From JAOUEE01 sp051011595 (GTDB lineage Bacteria > Actinomycetota > Acidimicrobiia > Acidimicrobiales > SHLQ01), in the NCBI GenBank assembly GCA_051011595.1, contig JBPCTQ010000098.1, positions 1 through 10,761 on the forward strand: a stretch of 10,761 nt of DNA, given 5' to 3'. The notes beneath the pieces are model-generated. The model was not told the origin of the DNA, did no database searches, and was given only the letters and a program-made list of their open reading frames with translations. Made by a program: the position numbers and the translations under genes. Numbering within the stretch: position 1 is the first letter of the stretch; each line of letters opens with the position of its first letter. Positions 6,196 through 10,761 of this stretch are shown piece by piece.

Positions 6196-7230
6196 TCAGG
6201 CGGCCAGAGGACGACCGAAGGGCAAGGTCTCTTGCCAGGTTCCCAGAAAGGCCTCGGCCCGGTAGCAGGCGGCCAGGAACGGCCCGTCGTCGTGGTCGAT
6301 CACCGCGTCGATCAAGGCCCGCACGCCCTCGGTGACAGCTGACCGCAGGTCGTCGGGGGTGGCGTCGCCGGCTGCCTCCCACGCCCAGACCGGTCCCGCT
6401 TGGGTGAGGAAGTCCGGCAGCACCGTCTGATCGTTGGCCCGCAGGGTGGCCAGTGCACGAGCCGTGACCGGGATGGCTGCGCCCGGTGCGATCAGTCCGG
6501 CGGTGACGGTCGCCGCATCACCGTGGTTGAGGCAACCGATCTTGGACGACGGCACCAAGATGTCGGTGTCGACGGCGAATGCCCCCGTGTCGGACACCGG
6601 GCCTACGTGTTCGACCATGCCCGGTCCGTGCGCGGTCCATGCGCCGGCCAGTTCGCCGGCGTCGAGTCCTTCGGGATCGGCGACGGTTCCGGCCGCCGTC
6701 TGCACGGCCACCAAGCGAGCGCCCCGGACGGCGAACTCGCGGCCGAGGGCCACACCGTTGGTCTCGAATCCCTCGATGGCGACCCGCTGGCCCTCGAGCC
6801 CGTCGAGGAACCGTTCGGCCGCCACCGCCGTGGACAGGGCGGCCAACTCGTCGCTGAACGAGACTCCGTCGCGGTCGAGGTTGCGGACCGGGCTCCGGGG
6901 ATCGGCGTCGACCAGGGCGCCGAGATCTTCGAGGCTCACCCCTTTCCCCGGGTTGGGCAGGAACTGGCCGCTCGAAACCAGCTCGGCGATCTCGCCGGTG
7001 AAGGCGGCCACCGTGCCGTCGCGGCTGTCGCCCTCGGCGCTGATGCCGGCCGACGCACCGCTGTGTGGCAGTTCCATCGACGCGAAGGTGTAGGTGAGCG
7101 AACGGGCCAGATCCTGGGCACCGCCCTGGAGAATCTTGCGGGCCTGGCGCACGATCCCCACGGAACGGTCGGCGCCGTCGAGGTCGATGGCCACGAATCC
7201 AGCCCCGTCGGCGAACTTCTTGATCGTCAC
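6196..7230 (-). CDS. Degenerate glutamate/leucine dehydrogenase-like protein
   Basis: This 344-aa protein has the layout of the Glu/Leu/Phe/Val dehydrogenase family: an N-terminal substrate domain, then a Rossmann domain. Matches include TYTFASMELPHSGASAGIS (46-64) to the family's P-GG-K-GG segment, EIAELVSSGQFLPNPGKGV (80-98) to the catalytic PD-GT segment, VAIEGFETNGVALG (150-163) to the GFGNVG dinucleotide motif, and DTDILVPSSKIGCLN (221-235) and LPDFLTQAGPVWAWE (271-285) to the late conserved strands. By this hand alignment the substrate lysine is Ser60, the catalytic aspartate is Gly95, and the middle glycine of GxGxxG is Glu156. It is therefore unlikely to be a working amino-acid dehydrogenase and may be a pseudoenzyme or have a new role. 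The start is GTG with an in-frame stop four codons upstream and no clear ribosome site. It lies 47 bp after prfC, probably in the same operon. The frame is intact, so it is not an obvious pseudogene. Confidence 0.75.
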   Translation of the reverse strand: MTIKKFADGAGFVAIDLDGADRSVGIVRQARKILQGGAQDLARSLTYTFASMELPHSGASAGISAEGDSRDGTVAAFTGEIAELVSSGQFLPNPGKGVSLEDLGALVDADPRSPVRNLDRDGVSFSDELAALSTAVAAERFLDGLEGQRVAIEGFETNGVALGREFAVRGARLVAVQTAAGTVADPEGLDAGELAGAWTAHGPGMVEHVGPVSDTGAFAVDTDILVPSSKIGCLNHGDAATVTAGLIAPGAAIPVTARALATLRANDQTVLPDFLTQAGPVWAWEAAGDATPDDLRSAVTEGVRALIDAVIDHDDGPFLAACYRAEAFLGTWQETLPFGRPLAA

Positions 7231-7277
7231 CGGAGCATTCTGTCATCACCCCGAGGGTCGGCCGCCAGACGAGCCGG

Positions 7278-8855
7278 TCAGCCCTCCGCCAGCAGGCGTT
7301 CCAGCGTCAGCTCGGGCTGGTCGCCTTCGAGCCGCTCCAGCCAGTACGGGCTCTCGAACAAAGCCAACAACGTGCCGTCGCTGCGTTCGAGCACGTCGAC
7401 GCCCTGCATGGCCCGCAGCGCAGCCGCACTTTCGGAGTCGGTGCGGCGAGCCACCTTGTACGAGGTGGGGCTGAGCTCGACCGGTGCGCCGAACTCGTTC
7501 TCGAGGCGATGGACAGCCACGTCGAACTGCATCGGCCCGACGGCGGCCATGACCGGAGCCTGGTCGCCGAGGTCGCGATCGCGCAGCACCTGCACCACGC
7601 CTTCTTCGTCGAGCTGGGCGATGCCTTTGCGGAACTGTTTGAAACGGCCGGTGTCGCGTACCCGGGCCACGCTGAAGTGTTCGGGCGCGAAGCTGGGGAT
7701 ACCGGCGTAGGCCACCGGCGGCCCCACGTAGATGGTGTCACCGATGCGGAAGTCGGTGGCGTTGACCAGCCCCACGATGTCGCCCGGGAACGCCTCGTCG
7801 ACGGTCTCACGATCCTGACCGAACACCGTGTGGGCGTACTTGGTGTTGAACGGTTTGCCGCTGGTGGCGTGGGTGACCGTCATCCCCCGTTCGAATTGGC
7901 CCGACGCGATCCGCACGAAGGCGATGCGGTCCCGGTGAGCCGGATCCATGTTGGCTTGTACCTTGAAGACGAACGCAGAGAACTCGTCGTCGAGCATCCG
8001 GTCCGCTCCGTCGGTGGCGGTTCGGGCTTCGGGCGGAGGGACCAAGTCGACCACGGCGTCGAGCAGCAGTCGAACACCGAAGTTGGTGAGGGCCGAACCG
8101 AAGAAGGTGGGTGTGCTGACCCCGGCGAGAAAGCCATCGTCGTCGAATCCCGAACCCACCGCCTCCAGCAGTCCCAGCTCCTCGACGGCGTTGGTCCACG
8201 CCTCACCTTCGTCGTCGGCAGCCTGCTCGGCGTCGACCACTTCTTCGGGGGCCTCGGTGGCGCCTCGGGCCGTGCGGGTGAACCGGATGAACTGATCGTT
8301 CTGGCGGTCGATCACCCCGCGGAAGTCGCCCGACTGTCCGACGGGCCAGGTGAGCGGGGTGGGGATCACGCCGATCTCGCGTTCGATCTCGTCGATCAAC
8401 TCGAGCGGGTCGAGTCCGGGCCGGTCCCACTTGTTGATGAAGGTCAGCAGCGGGAGACCTCGGTCGCGGCAGACCTCGAACAGCTTGAGGGTCTGGGCCT
8501 CGATGCCCTTCGCTGCGTCGAGCACCATCACCGCAGCATCGGCCGCGGCCAGCACTCGGTAGGTGTCCTCGGAGAAGTCGCGGTGACCAGGGGTGTCGAG
8601 CAGGTTGATCACACAATCGCGGTAGGGAAACTGCAACACGGTGGAGGTGATCGAGATGCCGCGCTGCTGCTCGAGGGCCATCCAGTCACTCGTGGCCGAG
8701 CGGCCCCCCGATCGGGCCTTGACCGACCCGGCCTCCTTCCCCAGCGCCCCGCCGTACAACAGGAACTTCTCGGTGAGTGTGGTTTTGCCCGCGTCGGGGT
8801 GGCTGATGATGGCGAAGGTTCGGCGCCGGGCAGCCTCGTCGAGCGGTGAAGTCAC
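7278..8855 (-). CDS. prfC: Peptide chain release factor 3 (RF3)
   Basis: RF3 is the cytosolic translational GTPase that removes RF1/RF2 from the ribosome after peptide release. From the GTG at 8855 the protein has 525 aa, close to the E. coli length of 529. The GTPase motifs are all present: HPDAGKTT at 19-26 (P-loop), QQRGISI near 63-69 (switch I), DTPGHRDFSEDTYR from 87 (switch II), and NKWDR at 141-145 (where many homologues have NKLDR). Then follow the domain II barrel and the C-terminal RF3 domain (KQFRKGIAQLDEEGVVQVL, GPMQFDVAVHRLENEFG). A GTG at 8888 would add 11 residues. I prefer 8855 because MTSPLDEAARRRTFAIISHP lines up with the known N-terminus of the family, although neither start has a good ribosome site. 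It follows the prenyl synthase gene by 57 bp and precedes the dehydrogenase-like gene. Confidence 0.96.
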   Translation of the reverse strand: MTSPLDEAARRRTFAIISHPDAGKTTLTEKFLLYGGALGKEAGSVKARSGGRSATSDWMALEQQRGISITSTVLQFPYRDCVINLLDTPGHRDFSEDTYRVLAAADAAVMVLDAAKGIEAQTLKLFEVCRDRGLPLLTFINKWDRPGLDPLELIDEIEREIGVIPTPLTWPVGQSGDFRGVIDRQNDQFIRFTRTARGATEAPEEVVDAEQAADDEGEAWTNAVEELGLLEAVGSGFDDDGFLAGVSTPTFFGSALTNFGVRLLLDAVVDLVPPPEARTATDGADRMLDDEFSAFVFKVQANMDPAHRDRIAFVRIASGQFERGMTVTHATSGKPFNTKYAHTVFGQDRETVDEAFPGDIVGLVNATDFRIGDTIYVGPPVAYAGIPSFAPEHFSVARVRDTGRFKQFRKGIAQLDEEGVVQVLRDRDLGDQAPVMAAVGPMQFDVAVHRLENEFGAPVELSPTSYKVARRTDSESAAALRAMQGVDVLERSDGTLLALFESPYWLERLEGDQPELTLERLLAEG

Positions 8856-8912
8856 TCCGGTAGCCAACCCGTCGCGGCGCGCTTTCACAACCGGGCAGCG
8901 TCGCCCGGGTGG

Positions 8913-9959
8913 TCAGAATTGGCGGGCCGACACGAAGTGGGCCAGCTCCACCAGGGCGGAGTGGGCGCTGGGTTCGAGATCGAGGGGATCGAGCGCCGCG
9001 ATTGCTTCGGTGGTGCGCAGGTCGATATGGCCTTCGACCCGCTCGACCGCGCCGGTGTCGTACATGACCTGTTGGATGGCGGTCACCTGGTCGGGCTGGA
9101 GCGGGCCGCCCACCGTGGCCAGGGTGTCTCGCTGCTCACCGCGGGCTCGTTCGTGGGCGAAGGCCAACAACAGGGTGGGTTTGCCTTCGCGGAGGTCGTC
9201 GCCCACCGGTTTGCCCACCAGGGCCTCGTCACCGAAGCTGCCCAGCACGTCGTCGCGCAACTGGAACGCTTCGCCCAACGGCCTGCCGTAGTCGGCCAAC
9301 GCTCGACCCAGAGCGGCATCACCGGCGATCACCGCCCCCAGCTCGAGTGGGCGTTCGATGGTGTAGAGCCCGGACTTGTAGCGGGTGACGAGGGTGGCCG
9401 TCTCGGGGTCGACCGCCCCACGGGCCGTGGCGGTCACATCGAGGAACTGCCCGATGTTGAGCTCGGCCCGCAGATTGCGCCACAGGTCGGCGGCGTCGGG
9501 TGCCGCACCGGCCATGAGATGGTCGGCCATCACGTGCAGGTAGTCGCCGGCCAGGATGGCGACGGCGTCGCCGTAGCGGCGGGCGTCACCTTGCCATGCC
9601 TCGCTCTGGTGTATCGCGGCGGCATCGACGTGCACCGTGCGTTTGCCGCGCCGACGATCGGAGCCGTCCATCACATCGTCGTGCACCAAGGCAAAGGCAT
9701 GGAGCAGTTCGAGGGCGGCGCCGGCATCGACGATGGCCGGGTGGTCGATTCGGCCGCCCGCGGCGGCCGCCGCCCAGGCGCAGAATGCCGGCCGCAGTCG
9801 TTTGCCACCGCCCAGCACCATGCGCCGCAGCTCGTCGAAGAACCCGTCGAGATCGTGGTGGACCGGATGCCACCGCTGTTGCTCGGCGTCGAACAATGCG
9901 CCGAGCCTGACCTCGATCGGGTCGGCCACAGCGACCAGGGCCGGTGGGGTGTCGCTCAC
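8913..9959 (-). CDS. Trans-isoprenyl (polyprenyl) diphosphate synthase, IspA-like
   Basis: The protein has 348 aa. It condenses IPP with allylic diphosphates to make a linear prenyl diphosphate in the cytosol. Motifs: GGGKRLRP at 50-57 (IPP binding), the first aspartate-rich motif DDVMD at 94-98 followed by RRRG (102-105), the Lys-Ser of RYKSG near 193-197, and the second motif QLRDDVLGSFGD near 233-244 with GKPVGDDLREGKPT after it. Phe89, five residues before the first motif, suggests a short-to-medium product such as C15-C20, but chain length cannot be settled by eye. The GTG start at 9959 overlaps the xseB stop by four bases (GTGA), pointing to translational coupling. An in-frame start at 10073 would only add an arginine-rich antisense of xseB. 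The neighbourhood xseA-xseB-prenyltransferase matches the common xseB-ispA arrangement. Confidence 0.94.
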   Translation of the reverse strand: MSDTPPALVAVADPIEVRLGALFDAEQQRWHPVHHDLDGFFDELRRMVLGGGKRLRPAFCAWAAAAAGGRIDHPAIVDAGAALELLHAFALVHDDVMDGSDRRRGKRTVHVDAAAIHQSEAWQGDARRYGDAVAILAGDYLHVMADHLMAGAAPDAADLWRNLRAELNIGQFLDVTATARGAVDPETATLVTRYKSGLYTIERPLELGAVIAGDAALGRALADYGRPLGEAFQLRDDVLGSFGDEALVGKPVGDDLREGKPTLLLAFAHERARGEQRDTLATVGGPLQPDQVTAIQQVMYDTGAVERVEGHIDLRTTEAIAALDPLDLEPSAHSALVELAHFVSARQF

Positions 9960-10213
9960 TCGAACAGGGCGTCGTCGGGTTCGTCGTCGTCGGTGTCGAC
10001 AGTTTGCAGCTCGTCGAGGTCGGCCACCACCTTCTCGACCTGCACCCGGGCGGTGGCTATGCGTCCCTGACACAGGCGGATCAGCTCGGCCGCCCTCTCG
10101 ACCTTGGTGGCCAGCGCGTCGACGTCGATGTCGTCGGCTTCGAGATCGGACAAGATGTCGTCGAGCTCGGCCAGGGCATCGGCGTAGCCCTGGCTGGTTT
10201 CGGTGTCGGTCAT
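9956..10213 (-). CDS. xseB: Exodeoxyribonuclease VII small subunit
   Basis: This 85-aa protein partners with XseA to degrade single-stranded DNA. It has the typical XseB two-helix coiled-coil: YADALAELDDILSDLEADDI, then VDALATKVERAAELIRLCQ, then a third stretch RIATARVQVEKVVADLDEL, with a long acidic tail (DTDDDEPDD). The length is normal for the family. The ATG at 10213 overlaps the TGA of xseA (ATGA), and AGGAGAG lies 5 nt upstream within the end of xseA. Its own stop overlaps the start of the prenyl synthase gene (GTGA), so the three genes are tightly coupled. Confidence 0.94.
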   Translation of the reverse strand: MTDTETSQGYADALAELDDILSDLEADDIDVDALATKVERAAELIRLCQGRIATARVQVEKVVADLDELQTVDTDDDEPDDALFE

Positions 10214-10761
10214 GCGTTCTCTCCTGGTTCAGATGTTGGCACGCCCTGCACTCGACTGGAGATCCGGCCGTCGGCGACCTGGGTGATCAACTCGGTGTCT
10301 TCGGACATGTCGTCGATCGAGCGGACGATCTTCCCATCGCCGGTTCGGGTGATGGACCATCCACGGGCCATGGTTCGAACCGGGTCGAGCAACTGCACCT
10401 GCTGCTCATAGGACCGCACGGTGGCGGTGGCGTGATCGAGTCGGCGGGGAGCCTCACGGGCCAGGCGCCGGCGGTGATCGTCGAGATGGTCGGTGGAACG
10501 TTGGAGGCGACGGCGCACCAGCTCACCCGTTCGGGACGCCCGGCGGTGCAGCCCATGGTCGGCCGCTCGTGCGGCGCGGCTGGTTTCGCGCCGAATGTGA
10601 TCGTTGGCCATCAGCAGTCGCTGGCTCTGGAGGGCAAGGGTGGCTTCGGTGGCCCGCCCGCCGCGCTGGGCGCGGGACTGGAGGTCGGTGCCGGCTTCGC
10701 GCAACACCCGCTCGGCGGCGCGGGTGACGGCATGCCAGGTGGCCAGCCCCGCGTCGTGGGG
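10210..10761 (-). CDS. xseA: Exodeoxyribonuclease VII large subunit, C-terminal part only
   Basis: The frame is open from the right edge to the TGA at 10210, so 183 C-terminal residues are visible and the OB-fold and catalytic domain lie outside. Visible first is a long, arginine-rich helical region with regular spacing (QSRAQRGGRATEATLALQSQ and on through several LRRR-like heptads), as in the coiled-coil stalk of XseA. Then comes the conserved end LLDPVRTMARGWSITRTGDGK and VADGRISSRV, matching the family's N-x-L-x-RGYxI-x-DG signature followed by a small beta domain. A GTG at 10707 is inside the gene and is not the start. It overlaps xseB by four bases and heads the operon seen here. Confidence 0.92.
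   Translation of the reverse strand, partial: PHDAGLATWHAVTRAAERVLREAGTDLQSRAQRGGRATEATLALQSQRLLMANDHIRRETSRAARAADHGLHRRASRTGELVRRRLQRSTDHLDDHRRRLAREAPRRLDHATATVRSYEQQVQLLDPVRTMARGWSITRTGDGKIVRSIDDMSEDTELITQVADGRISSRVQGVPTSEPGENA
10219..10225 (-). promoter_or_regulatory. Ribosome binding site of xseB inside the end of xseA
   Basis: The minus strand reads AGGAGAG, then 5 nt and ATG at 10213. This strong site lets xseB be translated in its own right, useful because the small subunit is needed in excess over XseA. Confidence 0.75.

Noticed and set aside
6400..7710. 436-codon plus-strand open frame
   Set aside because: It spans the antisense of both the dehydrogenase-like gene and prfC, has no domain pattern, and arises from high GC.
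7509..8849. 446-codon plus-strand open frame
   Set aside because: It is antisense to prfC, whose motifs are unmistakable; composition is typical of a shadow frame.
8919..10070. 383-codon plus-strand open frame
   Set aside because: It is antisense to the prenyl synthase gene and part of xseB, with no motifs of its own.

Overview
The window is high-GC DNA with GTG and ATG starts and GC-rich third codon positions. It reads as a chromosomal segment of an actinobacterium. The neocarzinostatin-like secreted domains, an RF3 gene and an xseA-xseB-prenyltransferase operon fit a member of Actinomycetota, and Acidimicrobiia is my guess. That guess is inference; there is no rRNA or other marker here to settle it.

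Left part (1-4343), all minus strand: two genes for large secreted repeat proteins flank one small gene. The first (start 1436, running off the left edge) has a signal peptide followed by at least three tandem units of about 156-158 residues. The second (4343 to 2148, 731 aa) has a signal peptide, five tandem four-cysteine domains that look like the neocarzinostatin/macromomycin fold, and a different C-terminal domain. Between them lies a 151-aa ORF that faintly resembles the C-terminal half of a PadR-type regulator but has no room for a DNA-binding domain. Nothing here points to an enediyne or other antibiotic cluster, so the neocarzinostatin-like domains are probably structural or adhesive.

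Middle part (4344-6191): a 450-bp stretch with no convincing gene, a tRNA-Ala(TGC) on the minus strand, a short hexanucleotide repeat (CGCCAT-type), and one plus-strand gene for an uncharacterised polytopic membrane protein of 387 aa. The membrane gene ends four bases from the end of the convergent neighbour.

Right part (6196-10761), all minus strand, a probable operon read right to left: xseA (3' part only) and xseB (exonuclease VII subunits, ATGA overlap), a trans-polyprenyl diphosphate synthase (GTGA overlap with xseB), prfC (peptide chain release factor 3), and a degenerate glutamate/leucine-dehydrogenase-like protein. In that last protein the substrate lysine, the catalytic aspartate and the central glycine of the dinucleotide motif all appear to be replaced. 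The xseA-xseB-prenyltransferase order is a familiar bacterial arrangement. The dehydrogenase-like protein at the end of the operon and the two repeat proteins on the left are the parts most worth a second look.
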